64,000 bases of DNA from Chloroflexota bacterium (GCA_016234485.1 JACRBL010000022.1:25400-89399); one strand, 5' to 3'; shown: positions 52,468-61,510, counted from the stretch's first letter. The notes: generated by a model not told the origin, from the sequence alone. A program made the numbers and translations.

Positions 52468-52707
52468 ATGCCCCGCAAAGCAAAAGCATCTGGCAAGGTC
52501 AAAATGAAGACCCACAAGGCGACGTCGAAGCGATTTCGTTTGACTGGCGCTGGCAAACTTGTTCGCACCAAAGGCGGCAAGAGCCATCTGCGCCGTCGCA
52601 CGTCTGACCGCACGACGGCGTTGTTGAGTGAGATGATCACCGTGGAAGGCGATGGTTACGTGAAAAGAATCAACCGCCTCGCGCCGTACATGAAGAAGAA
52701 AAAATAA
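52468..52707 (+). CDS. rpmI: Ribosomal protein bL35
   Basis: 79 aa, a little longer than the usual 65. MKTHKATSKRFRLTGAGKLV and KSHLRRRTSDRTT are the family blocks, and the tail is lysine-rich. GAAAGGAG lies upstream. Part of the 50S subunit; middle gene of infC-rpmI-rplT. Confidence 0.97.
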   Translation: MPRKAKASGKVKMKTHKATSKRFRLTGAGKLVRTKGGKSHLRRRTSDRTTALLSEMITVEGDGYVKRINRLAPYMKKKK

Positions 52708-52783
52708 TCTGTGATTTGCGGCTTTCGGGTGTGCACAACTGGCGTAACCCGCCGACGCCCGAGGGTTGCAGGAGGTTTTGAAA

Positions 52784-53134
52784 ATGACTCGTGTAAAAAG
52801 CGGCCCGTATGGGTATCGCCGACATAAGAAAGTTTTGAAGTACACCAAGGGACAGCGCGGCTCGAAGCATTTGCTGTTCCGACGCGCGAACGAAGCCATG
52901 CTGAAGAGCATGTGGTATTCGTACCGCGACCGCCGCGTGCGCAAGCGCGACCTGCGCAAGTTGTGGATCGCCCGCATCAACGCCGCGGCTCGTTTGAACG
53001 GCACGACGTACAGCCGATTGATGTCTGCGCTCAAGAAGGCGAACATCGGTCTCAACCGTAAGATGCTGGCCGACATGGCCGTGCGCGATCCGCAGGCGTT
53101 TGTCGCAGTGGTGGCGCAGGCGACCAGCAGTTAG
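52784..53134 (+). CDS. rplT: Ribosomal protein bL20
   Basis: 116 aa from the ATG at 52784 (GGAGG upstream). [35 protein letters not shown] and [15 protein letters not shown]-type helix are typical. L20 folds 23S rRNA early and in many bacteria represses its own operon; the imperfect hairpin in 52720-52755 upstream could serve that, by inference. A heptamer pair (GCAGTTA twice) covers the stop. Confidence 0.97.
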   Translation: MTRVKSGPYGYRRHKKVLKYTKGQRGSKHLLFRRANEAMLKSMWYSYRDRRVRKRDLRKLWIARINAAARLNGTTYSRLMSALKKANIGLNRKMLADMAVRDPQAFVAVVAQATSS

Positions 53135-53145
53135 CAGTTAGCAAG

Positions 53146-53176
53146 AATGCCCGTTGGAAACAGCGGGCGTTTTTTT
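53146..53176 (+). terminator. rplT terminator
   Basis: GCCCGTT/AGCGGGC stem with a 6-nt loop followed by a T7 run (53170-53176). Confidence 0.88.
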
Positions 53177-53192
53177 GTTGTAGAATGGGGAC

Positions 53193-53765
53193 ATGAGCAA
53201 AGTTCTTGCAGAAAAAATTTTACCGACAGGACAAACTCTCCAGATCGCGCAGGGCGATATAACGCTGGAGGAAGTAGACGCCATCGTGAACGCGGCCAAC
53301 GAGCATCTCGCACACGGAGGCGGCGTGGCGTGGGCGATCGTCCGCCGCGGCGGGGACGTGATTCAAGACGAGAGCGACGCGTGGATTCAGAAGCACGGCC
53401 TCGTCCCCCACTCGCATCCCGCGTGGACCTCGGGCGGGACTCTGCCAGCGCGATTCGTGATCCACGCGGTCGGCCCCGTCTGGGGCGACCCCCGCGAAAC
53501 GGGGACGAGTGGCGACGAGGATAAAAAATTGTCGGACACGGTGACAGGTTCGTTGCGCGTCGCGGACGAGTTGAGACTCCAATCCATCGCGTTCCCCGCG
53601 ATTTCGACGGGTATCTTCGGGTTCCCGAAGGAGCGCGCGGCGAAGGTTATTTTTAAAGCGATGGATGAGTATTTTGCGGGAAACGCGTCGGGGGTAAAAT
53701 TAGTGAAACTCGTGCTGTGGGACGATGAAACGGTAAAAGTGTTTTTATCTGTTTGGGTTGCATGA
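53193..53765 (+). CDS. Macrodomain protein (ADP-ribose hydrolase type)
   Basis: 190 aa. QGDITLEEVDAIVNAANEHL, then GGGVAWAIVRRGG and AISTGIFGFPKERAA are the two ADP-ribose-binding loops. Related proteins remove ADP-ribose or O-acetyl-ADP-ribose from proteins. A 20-residue polar segment (WGDPRETGTSGDEDKK) is longer than usual. Two short ATCCC-TTCG-GGAT hairpins follow the gene at 53775-53840. Confidence 0.92.
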   Translation: MSKVLAEKILPTGQTLQIAQGDITLEEVDAIVNAANEHLAHGGGVAWAIVRRGGDVIQDESDAWIQKHGLVPHSHPAWTSGGTLPARFVIHAVGPVWGDPRETGTSGDEDKKLSDTVTGSLRVADELRLQSIAFPAISTGIFGFPKERAAKVIFKAMDEYFAGNASGVKLVKLVLWDDETVKVFLSVWVA

Positions 53766-53865
53766 TGAACTATGTCATCCCTTCGGGATTTGGCTTCGAG
53801 GGCGGTTATCCGTTACAATCATTCCATCCCTTCGGGATTGATTCCAACAAGTCCTTCTAATTTCA

Positions 53866-54720
53866 ATGATCACTTCCTCCCAAAACTCCAAGCTCAAACT
53901 CGTCCGCGCCTTGATGGGACGCGCCAAAGAACGCCGCGCCGAATCCGCGTTTGTGGCGGAGGGCGTGCGACTCGTTGAAGAAGCGGTAAACAGCAATTGG
54001 GGATTTCGCTTTGTTTTGTATGACGAGACTCTGAGTGAGCGTGGAGCGTTGAACGTTAAACGTTTAACATCTCTTGGCGTGGAATGTGACGAGATTCCGT
54101 TCAGCCTGATGAAGTCCGTCAGCGATACCGAAACTTCGCAAGGCATCCTCGCCGTTCTCCAATTTACCAATTTACCAACACTTGCACCTGGCGCAAGTGC
54201 AGCTGTTCCCAACTCCCCCACCTTCATCCTCATCCCCGACCAAATCCGCGACCCTGGCAACCTCGGGACGTTGATCCGCTCTGCGGACGCGGCGGGCGTG
54301 GACGCGGTCTTGATTCCGCCCGAAACAACCGATCCGTTCGCGCCGAAGGTCGTCCGCGCAGGGATGGGCGCACATTTTCGTTTGCCGATCGTTTCGATGG
54401 GGTGGGAGGAGATTGAGGCTCTCGTTGGAACTGCGTCGCACCAAACCCGACAGGACGAATCCACACTGTCAGGTGCGACGCAGACGCGCGTCATGGTGGC
54501 AGATATGGAGGGAGAGTCTTGTTGGGAAATGGATCTGAGCAAGCCATTGGCTTTGGTTATCGGCGGAGAGGCAGAGGGGGCGAGCGAAGCGGCGCGAAAA
54601 TTGGCGAGCGCCAAGATCAAAATCCCGATGGCGGGAAAGACAGAGTCGTTGAACGCGGCGGTGGCGGGGTCGGTGTTGATGTTTGAGGTGTTGCGCCAGA
54701 GAGCAGAGAACAGCGAGTAG
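53866..54720 (+). CDS. SpoU/TrmH-family RNA 2'-O-methyltransferase
   Basis: 284 aa. An N-terminal substrate-binding domain (VRALMGRAKERRAESAFVAE) precedes the SPOUT knot: LIPDQIRDPGNLGTLIRSAD, LALVIGGEAEGAS and KIPMAGKTESLNAAVAGSVL. It methylates a ribose in rRNA or tRNA. Several repeat-derived segments are translated inside: a heptamer array at 54039-54066, the LAPGASAAVP segment, and a hairpin with GGTGCGACGC arms (about 54429-54486) giving GTASHQTRQDESTLSGATQ. It uses two modules on the surface, so activity may survive. Confidence 0.9.
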   Translation: MITSSQNSKLKLVRALMGRAKERRAESAFVAEGVRLVEEAVNSNWGFRFVLYDETLSERGALNVKRLTSLGVECDEIPFSLMKSVSDTETSQGILAVLQFTNLPTLAPGASAAVPNSPTFILIPDQIRDPGNLGTLIRSADAAGVDAVLIPPETTDPFAPKVVRAGMGAHFRLPIVSMGWEEIEALVGTASHQTRQDESTLSGATQTRVMVADMEGESCWEMDLSKPLALVIGGEAEGASEAARKLASAKIKIPMAGKTESLNAAVAGSVLMFEVLRQRAENSE

Positions 54721-54722
54721 TT

Positions 54723-54763
54723 CGAAAATCCCCGCGAGTGGGTCGCGGGGATTTTCGTTTTTT
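54723..54763 (+). terminator. Terminator after the SpoU methylase
   Basis: CGAAAATCCCCGCG/CGCGGGGATTTTCG stem with a 7-nt loop and a TTTTTT run. Confidence 0.88.
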
Positions 54764-54800
54764 GGGTTTCCAATCATTTACTGGAAACCTTCCAATTTTA

Positions 54801-54847
54801 GCCACAGATTACACAGATTTTCACAGAAAAATCTGTGTAATCTGTGG
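54801..54847. repeat. Perfect CCACAGATTACACAGATT inverted repeat
   Basis: Two 21-bp arms with a 5-nt loop, no mismatch. The unit itself contains CACAGATT twice. A shorter relative (TCACAGATT arms) brackets repeat copy 1. It lies between convergent genes. Confidence 0.85.
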
Positions 54848-54865
54848 CAACGGGGGAGCCCGTTT

Positions 54866-57298
54866 CTACTGCACCGTGATCTGGGTGTAGACGGGATATT
54901 GATTCCCGTCCAGGTCTTCGACGATGAACCCGATGACGTAATTGCCAGCGGCAGCGTAGAGTTCCACCCAGGTGAAGGGCTGGGCGCCGAAGGTGAGCGT
55001 GCGGGCTTGCTCGCGCGCCGTCCCTGTGACTGTACCGTTGGCGTCCACATCCATCCATGTTTCGTAGATGGTGAACGTGTCGCCGCGGGTTGGCGTGATC
55101 TCGCGCGGCGCGCCAGCGGCCTCGTCGCCGTTGAAACCGTAGACCGCCACCAGTTTCGCGTCCTGGAAGCGCAACTGGGCGAACTGCGATTCTCCCGTCT
55201 CGGCGAAGGTGTAGAGGCCGTCCACGGTGTAGGACGCGGTGGCCGCGTCCACGCCGTAGGAATCGGGGTTGAAGAGCGCCACCGCGTCCTGCGTCCCGTC
55301 GCTGATGCCGAAGACGATCGGATCCCACGTAAAGTTGAGCGTGAAGCCGTTTTCGTCCCACACGGGATAATAGACGTCGTTCACGTTTTTCGTCTCGGGG
55401 CTTTCGAGGAAGTCGGTATCGGTCACGTTCAGTGAGTTGGCGTTCGCGTCAAAGTAGCCGACGAAGAGATAGATGTAGCCGATGTTCGAGCCGCTGATGT
55501 CCACGCTCAAGTTCACGGATTGATTCGTCGCGATCGAGTTGGCGGAGGCGCGAATATCCGAAATCACGATCTCGCCCTGTCCAGGCGCGCGGACCGTCCT
55601 TCCACTCGGAGGGACGTAGGGCGTCGCGTCGGAGGGACTGAACTCGCGGTCGTAATAGTGATAGGCGAGGAAGTCGTCCCACAACGACACGGACGCGAAA
55701 CGGTTCGCGATGGACGTGTACGATTGAGGTCCCGTGACGGGCGAACTGTACAGCGTGGAGTTCGGGAAGTAGACGGCCAGCCCCGTAGAGCCTTTGCGCG
55801 CGCTGCCGTGTTTTTCAGCCACCACTGAGTTCTTCAACGCCGCGATTACCGCGTCGGCCGATTGGCTGATCTTTGCGTTCTTCGTGTTGGTCTTGACCAA
55901 TAACGTGAAGTGTCCCAGATCAATGTACGAAGCGGGGACTTCCTTCCCGAAGATGCTGGTGTACGACTGGGCGTAGTTGCGCGCCTGCGCCACCGTGCGT
56001 TGGTCTTCGTTGCGGAGTTGATAAACGAAATCGTTGTAGGCCGTCATCAGACCGCTGAACGCGTTGAGGTCCACTGCGGTGAGGGTCACGTCGCGGCTGA
56101 GTTGCGAGGCCACCTGTTCCGCGGAGGCGAGCGACCCACTGCCGAAGAAACTGCCGAGGGGCGAGCCGCCGCGCATAAATTCCGCGCGGGCCGCGGGGTC
56201 AAGCACGCGCTGGTCGTCCACGATGTAACCGTCCACGATGGATTTGCTCAACTGCGCGCCGCTCATATCGGGGTTCTGCACGAGGTCGCCGAGGAAACTC
56301 GCGTACGCCCAACCGATGGAGGGCTCGACTTCCTCCGACGCGACCGCGTAATTGGCGTGCGGCTGGAGCGCGGCCATCACTTCGACTTGCGCCATGAGAC
56401 AGGCGTCCATGCCGACGATCTCGAAGCGCTCGATGCCCGCCTCGCTGCGCGCCTGACCGAGGGCCGCGTCCAGCTCCGAGAGGAAGAGTTGGCTCCCCAG
56501 CCGCGCCGAAAGTGGCGAACTGTTATCGCCCGAATTTCCAGGGGCAGGATCGCTCCATCCGCCTGGCCAGCCCATGCCATGATCGGAGAGGACGAGCACA
56601 TATTTATCGGCGGGATAATTCTGCGCGGCCCACTTCACGAAGTCCACCAGAGTCTGTCCCTGCGACATGTCCACTTCGCCGAGGTCTTGAATCACTTCCG
56701 AGTGGACGACGTTGAGATCGTTGTCCTGCGTGATGAAGTAGCGACGTGTTGATGACCAGTTGCCGTCGCCGCTGAAGCCCGCGCGGAACCTATCCACCTG
56801 CGCGACGATGTTGACGTTGGCGCTCGAGCCGACGCGCTCGGCCTCGTTCAGGTCGAGATAGATATCGCGCTCCAACACCTGATCGTCGGCATCCTGATAG
56901 AGCATCACCGTCCACGTCTGCCCCGCGGATGCGGCAGGCGCGGGAGGCGTGAAGTTGGACTGTGGCAGTTCAGGCTCCGCGGTTTGGAAGCCCGTGTTAT
57001 CCTGCGGGATTCCGCCCGACCCGCCGAGGTCAATTCCGCCGCCATTGCTAAGCACAAAATACGCGACCAGCAAAAGGACTATAATGACAGTCCCACAGCC
57101 GCCGAGACGCGTTCCGCTCGAAAAGCCGCCGCCCGAGCTACCCGAATAACTTGGACGCGGCCCGCCGCCCGTCGAGCCCGACCCACTTGAGGGTTGGAAT
57201 CCGCCCGACGAACCTGTGTCGCGCCGCGGCGCGTCCGCGCGGCCAACGGGACCTTCACCCTTGCGTCTGCGATCTGCATTGATTTGACGTTTATTCAT
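54866..57298 (-). CDS. Clostripain-like (C11) cysteine peptidase, membrane-anchored
   Basis: 810 aa. The N-terminus is basic, then Gly/Ser-rich (SSGGFQPSSGSGSTGGG), then one helix (GTVIIVLLLVAYFVLS). The peptidase part has WTVMLYQDADDQVLERDIYL, the catalytic His in LVLSDHGMGWPGG and the Cys in IVGMDACLMAQVEV. A beta-sandwich C-terminal part follows (ATPYVPPSGRTVRAPGQGEI onward). Substrate is unknown; C11 proteases prefer Arg. It stands alone between terminators. Confidence 0.9.
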   Translation of the reverse strand: MNKRQINADRRRKGEGPVGRADAPRRDTGSSGGFQPSSGSGSTGGGPRPSYSGSSGGGFSSGTRLGGCGTVIIVLLLVAYFVLSNGGGIDLGGSGGIPQDNTGFQTAEPELPQSNFTPPAPAASAGQTWTVMLYQDADDQVLERDIYLDLNEAERVGSSANVNIVAQVDRFRAGFSGDGNWSSTRRYFITQDNDLNVVHSEVIQDLGEVDMSQGQTLVDFVKWAAQNYPADKYVLVLSDHGMGWPGGWSDPAPGNSGDNSSPLSARLGSQLFLSELDAALGQARSEAGIERFEIVGMDACLMAQVEVMAALQPHANYAVASEEVEPSIGWAYASFLGDLVQNPDMSGAQLSKSIVDGYIVDDQRVLDPAARAEFMRGGSPLGSFFGSGSLASAEQVASQLSRDVTLTAVDLNAFSGLMTAYNDFVYQLRNEDQRTVAQARNYAQSYTSIFGKEVPASYIDLGHFTLLVKTNTKNAKISQSADAVIAALKNSVVAEKHGSARKGSTGLAVYFPNSTLYSSPVTGPQSYTSIANRFASVSLWDDFLAYHYYDREFSPSDATPYVPPSGRTVRAPGQGEIVISDIRASANSIATNQSVNLSVDISGSNIGYIYLFVGYFDANANSLNVTDTDFLESPETKNVNDVYYPVWDENGFTLNFTWDPIVFGISDGTQDAVALFNPDSYGVDAATASYTVDGLYTFAETGESQFAQLRFQDAKLVAVYGFNGDEAAGAPREITPTRGDTFTIYETWMDVDANGTVTGTAREQARTLTFGAQPFTWVELYAAAGNYVIGFIVEDLDGNQYPVYTQITVQ

Positions 57299-57403
57299 TG
57301 ATGCCTCCAGAAAAAAACAATGTTTGCAAGAGTTATTATACGCGACAAATTATTTGAAAAGAGGAATTCCCGATGCTGCCCACCGTGCGCCGCGACTTAA
57401 AAT

Positions 57404-57436
57404 AAAAACTTCCGACGATGTCATCGGAAGTTTTTT
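57404..57436 (-). terminator. Terminator after the DUF4332 gene
   Basis: AACTTCCGA/TCGGAAGTT stem with an inner CGATG-T-CATCG pairing and T/A runs on both sides. Confidence 0.8.
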
Positions 57437-57440
57437 CGAT

Positions 57441-57845
57441 TTAGTACTCCACGGCCCGTTTGAGGGACTTGGCGTTCTTCACCCAGTTTTTCACCAGGCT
57501 GAGCGCGGGCAACTTGTTGACGAGATTCTTTTTTGCATTGGCCTTTGCCATGGTTTCGAGCAGGGCCTCTGGCTTGCGGTTGGCGAGTTCCACCGACGTA
57601 TCCACGCCCGCGGCTTCGAGCAGGTCGGAGTATTGCGTCCCGACGCCCTTCACGCGGAAGAGGTCCGCGCGGTTGACCCAGTCTAGAATGACCTTTGGCG
57701 CAAAGCCTGTGGCCTTGGAAAGTTCCTGGCGTCCCTTTTTGGTCCCTCCCATTTTCAGCAGACCATTGACGCCTCGTACGCCAGCCTTGTTCAATTTCGC
57801 GGCATTGGCAGGACCGATCCCCTCGATTTCAACTAGTGTAGTCAT
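57441..57845 (-). CDS. DUF4332 helix-hairpin-helix protein
   Basis: 134 aa. Two HhH units: IEGIGPANAAKLNKAGVRGV and VKGVGTQYSDLLEAAGVDTS, as in DUF4332 proteins that bind DNA without sequence specificity. The end is basic. GAAAGG lies upstream. Function in the family is not known. Confidence 0.85.
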   Translation of the reverse strand: MTTLVEIEGIGPANAAKLNKAGVRGVNGLLKMGGTKKGRQELSKATGFAPKVILDWVNRADLFRVKGVGTQYSDLLEAAGVDTSVELANRKPEALLETMAKANAKKNLVNKLPALSLVKNWVKNAKSLKRAVEY

Positions 57846-57922
57846 TGTGTTGTTCCTTTCAGGGTCAGTATAGCGCCATATTGATGGATGAGGACATGAG
57901 TAGAGTAAGTTTTTTTTTGACG

Positions 57923-58498
57923 CTATTTTTTAATTCCAAAAATATCCTGCTCCGTCACCACCCACTGCACAGTGACATCATGCGCGCCATGCGGAATCAA
58001 ATCCAGCCACAGGTCGTGGAAGACGATCCCCGCGCTGAGGCCGCGAAAGCGACTCAGGAAGCGGTCATAGTAGCCGCCGCCGTAGCCGAGACGATAGCCG
58101 CGGCGGTCGTAGGCGAGGCCGGGGACGAGGGTCAGCTCAATCTCGTCCGCCGCGAGGGTAGGCGCATCGGGCGTTGGCTCCATCATGCCGAAGGGATGCT
58201 GGATCAGGCGCGCCGCGTCGTAGCGATGAAAGTCCATGCGATGGTTTTCTTCGGGACGGATGCGCGGCAAGACCCAGCGTTTCTGCGGAAAGCGTTCCAA
58301 CAGCGGCGTTAAATCCACTTCAGATTTAATCGGCATGTAGGTGAGGATGGTTTCGCTTGCCGTGAACATCGTCCACGCGGCGAGGCGCTTGCAGATGGCG
58401 AGGCTCGCTCGTGCGCGTCCCATCTCGCCCAGCGCCTTGCGCGCCGCGCGACATTCCTTGCGGAGTTGAATCTTTTGCTCGGCGATGAGATCGTCCAT
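57923..58498 (-). CDS. 5-formyltetrahydrofolate cyclo-ligase
   Basis: 191 aa from the ATG at 58498. EQKIQLRKECRAARKALGEM, TYMPIKSEVDLTPLL, then LVPGLAYDRRGYRLGYGGGYYDRFL are the family blocks, with the ATP/folate loop GYRLGYGGG. It turns 5-formyl-THF back into 5,10-methenyl-THF. The folate link to ThyX is metabolic, not positional. Confidence 0.95.
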   Translation of the reverse strand: MDDLIAEQKIQLRKECRAARKALGEMGRARASLAICKRLAAWTMFTASETILTYMPIKSEVDLTPLLERFPQKRWVLPRIRPEENHRMDFHRYDAARLIQHPFGMMEPTPDAPTLAADEIELTLVPGLAYDRRGYRLGYGGGYYDRFLSRFRGLSAGIVFHDLWLDLIPHGAHDVTVQWVVTEQDIFGIKK

Positions 58499-58633
58499 GC
58501 GAGGGATTGTACTCCCAAGAGGGAGGACATTAGGGTCTTTGCCTTCCCCAAAACGTGACATTTGACAGCCAGGTTTTGGATTTACCGCCCACCCATTTGC
58601 AGTAGAATCAATTCAGAAATGGAAAGGCACAAC

Positions 58634-60850
58634 ATGACAAAACGAATTGGAGTTCTCACCAGCGGGGGCGACGCGCAAGGCATGAACGCGGCCGTGCGCG
58701 CCATCGTCCGCACCGCGATTGACCGAGGCGCCGAAGTGTTCGCCATCTACGAAGGCTATCAAGGCCTGGTGGACGACGGCGACTATATTAAAAAAATGGA
58801 TTGGGATTCGGTCGGGGGAATCCTTCAGTTGGGCGGAACCGTCATCGGCTCGGCGCGCTGCGATGAGTTTCGCACGCGCGAAGGCCGTTTGAAGTCCGCG
58901 AAGAATCTCGTCAAGGCAGGCATAGACGGCTTGATCGTCATCGGCGGCGACGGCTCCCTCACGGGCGCGAACGTCTTCCGTCAAGAATGGCCGTCGCTGA
59001 TCGCCGAACTCGTGGGGATGGGCGAAGTCAGCGCGCAGGGAGCGGCGGAATATCCGAACTTCTCCATTGTGGGATTGGTCGGCTCGATTGACAACGACTT
59101 CACTGGCACCGACATGACCATCGGCGCGGACACGGCCCTGCATCGCATCACCGAAGCGGTGGACGCCATCACCAGCACGGCGGCGAGTCATCAGCGCACG
59201 TTCGTCGTCAAAGTGATGGGACGCAACTGCGGCTACCTGGCGCTGATGGGCGCGCTGGCCTGCGGCGCGGACTGGGTGCTGATTCCCGAAGCGCCGCCCG
59301 ACGTGGAAAACTGGGGCGACGTGATGACCGAACGCCTGCGCGCGGGACGGAAAGCGGGTCGCCGCGACAGCATCGTGATCCTCGCGGAGGGCGCGCGCGA
59401 CCGCCACGGAAATTACATCGGCAGTAGCGACGTGCAACGCGTGTTAGAGGAGAAACTCAACGAAGAAGTGCGCGTGACCATGCTCGGACACGTCCAACGC
59501 GGCGGCAAGCCAAGCGCCTTCGACCGCACGCTCAGCACGTTGATGGGCTACGAGGCCGTGAAAGCCATCCTCGAAGCAAAACCCGAAGACGAGCCTGTCG
59601 TGATCGGCATCCGCAACAACCGTATGACGCGCCTGCCGCTGATGGAAAGCGTCCGCAAGACGCAAGCCGTGGCCGAAGCCGTGAACGCGGGCGATTACGA
59701 GCGCGCCATGTCATTGCGGAGTTCATCTTTCAAGGACGCGTTCAACACGTTCAAGACGATGGTGCGCGCCCTGCCCCATCCCGTGGAGCCGACGAAAAAA
59801 CGCTTCCGCATTGCGGTACTGAATGCGGGCGCGCCGTCGCCGGGGATGAACACTGCGGGACGCGCCGCCATCCGCCTCGGCATGGACGCGGGGCACGTGA
59901 TGCTGGGAGTCCGCAACGGATTCGAGGGGCTGATGGATGACGATGTGGAAGAGATGACCTGGATGAGCGTGAGCGGCTGGGCATCACGCGGCGGCTCGGC
60001 GTTGGGGACGACGCGGCGGGTCCCGAAAGGACGCGACCTGTATGCCATCGCGCGCGTGATCGAAGACCGTCACATTGACGCGTTGTTGGTCATCGGCGGG
60101 TGGAACGCCTACGAAGCCGCGTTCAGCATGTTGACGAACCGTCCCAACTTCCCGTCGTTCAACATCCCGATGATCTGCCTGCCCGCTTCGATCAACAACA
60201 ACCTGCCTGGCTCCGAGTTCAGCATCGGCGCGGATACGGCCCTCAACAGCATCGTGGACGCGGTGGACAAGATCAAACAGTCGGCGGTGGCCACGCGGCG
60301 TTGCTTCGTGGTGGAAGTGATGGGAAATTATTGCGGCTATCTCGCGTTGATGGGCGGCATGGCCACGGGCGCGGAACGCGTGTACCTGCACGAGGAGGGC
60401 GTGCGCCTGCGCGACCTGCAATTGGACGTGGAAAAACTGCTGGACGGATTCAACTCGGGCAAGCGCCTGGGGCTGATGATCCGCAACGAGCGGGCGAACG
60501 AAGTCTACAACACGGAGTTCATCTGCTCGCTGTTCGAGGAGGAAGGCCGCGACGTGTTCGACGTGCGCCCCGCCATCCTCGGCCACCTGCAACAAGGCGG
60601 CGACCCATCTCCGTTCGACCGCATCCAGGCCACCCGTCTCGCGCGCATGTGCCTGGAATATTTGATCGGCCAATGCGAGAAGCAGGAATTCAACAGTTCG
60701 TTCATCGGGATGCAAAAGGGCGCGATCCACTTCCACGATCTGCGCGACTTCGACCGCATGATAGACGGCGAGCATCAACGTCCCAAAGAACAATGGTGGC
60801 TGGAGTTGAAAAGTATCGCCAGCCTGCTGGCGTTGCAGGCGCCGAAGTGA
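58634..60850 (+). CDS. pfkA: Tandem (eukaryote-type) 6-phosphofructokinase
   Basis: 738 aa from the ATG at 58634 (GGAAAGG upstream). Two PFK domains: the first keeps GGDGSLTGA, the catalytic GSIDNDFTGTDMTIGADTAL and MGRNCGYLAL. The second has GGWNAYEA in place of GGDGS and PASINNNLPGSEFSIGADTAL in place of the catalytic Asp (D to N), then EVMGNYCGYLALMGG and LGHLQQGGDPSPFDR. This is the layout of animal and fungal PFK, where the second half binds the allosteric activator. It phosphorylates fructose 6-phosphate. Confidence 0.95.
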   Translation: MTKRIGVLTSGGDAQGMNAAVRAIVRTAIDRGAEVFAIYEGYQGLVDDGDYIKKMDWDSVGGILQLGGTVIGSARCDEFRTREGRLKSAKNLVKAGIDGLIVIGGDGSLTGANVFRQEWPSLIAELVGMGEVSAQGAAEYPNFSIVGLVGSIDNDFTGTDMTIGADTALHRITEAVDAITSTAASHQRTFVVKVMGRNCGYLALMGALACGADWVLIPEAPPDVENWGDVMTERLRAGRKAGRRDSIVILAEGARDRHGNYIGSSDVQRVLEEKLNEEVRVTMLGHVQRGGKPSAFDRTLSTLMGYEAVKAILEAKPEDEPVVIGIRNNRMTRLPLMESVRKTQAVAEAVNAGDYERAMSLRSSSFKDAFNTFKTMVRALPHPVEPTKKRFRIAVLNAGAPSPGMNTAGRAAIRLGMDAGHVMLGVRNGFEGLMDDDVEEMTWMSVSGWASRGGSALGTTRRVPKGRDLYAIARVIEDRHIDALLVIGGWNAYEAAFSMLTNRPNFPSFNIPMICLPASINNNLPGSEFSIGADTALNSIVDAVDKIKQSAVATRRCFVVEVMGNYCGYLALMGGMATGAERVYLHEEGVRLRDLQLDVEKLLDGFNSGKRLGLMIRNERANEVYNTEFICSLFEEEGRDVFDVRPAILGHLQQGGDPSPFDRIQATRLARMCLEYLIGQCEKQEFNSSFIGMQKGAIHFHDLRDFDRMIDGEHQRPKEQWWLELKSIASLLALQAPK

Positions 60851-60965
60851 AATGGGGGCGTTTCAAATGAGTTGAAAGCCGCTCTAAACAGGTTGAATTT
60901 CAGTCGCTTTTTGGCTTTCACAAGGAAAGTTTCAACTGAAATGAAACACATCCAAATGAAATGCG

Positions 60966-60998
60966 TAGCGGCGAGATAGTATCTCGCCGCTATTTTTT
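60966..60998 (+). terminator. pfk terminator
   Basis: TAGCGGCGAGAT/ATCTCGCCGCTA with a very short loop, followed by T6. Confidence 0.9.
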
Positions 60999-61022
60999 GA
61001 CAATGCTTTCTCTACCGTACAT

Positions 61023-61152
61023 CCGTCATTGCGAGGGCGATTTCCCCGACACTTGCCCTGGTACGGCTTAAGCCGCACAGCGCCAGGGAGCAATCTCCTC
61101 TCGCCACGCGGGGATTGCTTCGTCGGAAAGAGCATCCTCCTCGCAATGACGG
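61023..61152. repeat. Palindromic GTCATTGCGAG element (copy 6) with nested insert
   Basis: CCGTCATTGCGAGGGCGA at the left and CCTCGCAATGACGG at the right. A second palindrome (CCTGGTACGGCTTAAGCCGC, continuing to GCCAGG, about 61051-61088) is inserted before GAGCAATCTCC. Confidence 0.88.
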
Positions 61153-61317
61153 AATCCAGCAGTATTAATTCCCCCTTGAAACGCGATGAGCAAATGCTCA
61201 TGCAAATCGGCGCTTTCCCGTGGATGTGACGTAGGGCATGCGTCAAGCGCTGTGGAATGGCCCGTGATACATTTGCGGGCGTAAGGTGATTTCTCTTCTC
61301 CTCCTTCGACAGATGGA

Positions 61318-61349
61318 AAGAGCCAGGCCTAGGAGCCCTGGCTCTTTTC
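61318..61349 (+). terminator. Lone terminator-like hairpin
   Basis: AAGAGCCAGG/CCTGGCTCTT stem and TTTTC, with no gene directly upstream on either strand. No open gene was supported in 60851-61624; this stretch holds only the repeat, two terminator hairpins and the palindromes below. Confidence 0.6.
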
Positions 61350-61429
61350 GTTTAATGGGGAGGGTCAATCACAACGAGGAACACACCTTCTCCAGCCTGG
61401 TACCTTCTTCTTTCTGCCCCCACCTGCCT

Positions 61430-61510
61430 CCCCCAAATACGACGGTAGTTCTGTCGTATTTGGGGGCACCTAAAGGTGTGCTTCGCGAAGGTGTCCCGCT
61501 AGGGACGGAG
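61430..61510. repeat. Cluster of palindromes
   Basis: CCCCCAAATACGAC/GTCGTATTTGGGGG (14-bp arms, 9-nt loop, 61430-61466), then CACCT-AAA-GGTG, CTTCGCGAAG and TCCC-GCTA-GGGA. They sit between pfk and the STAND/TPR genes. Confidence 0.7.
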
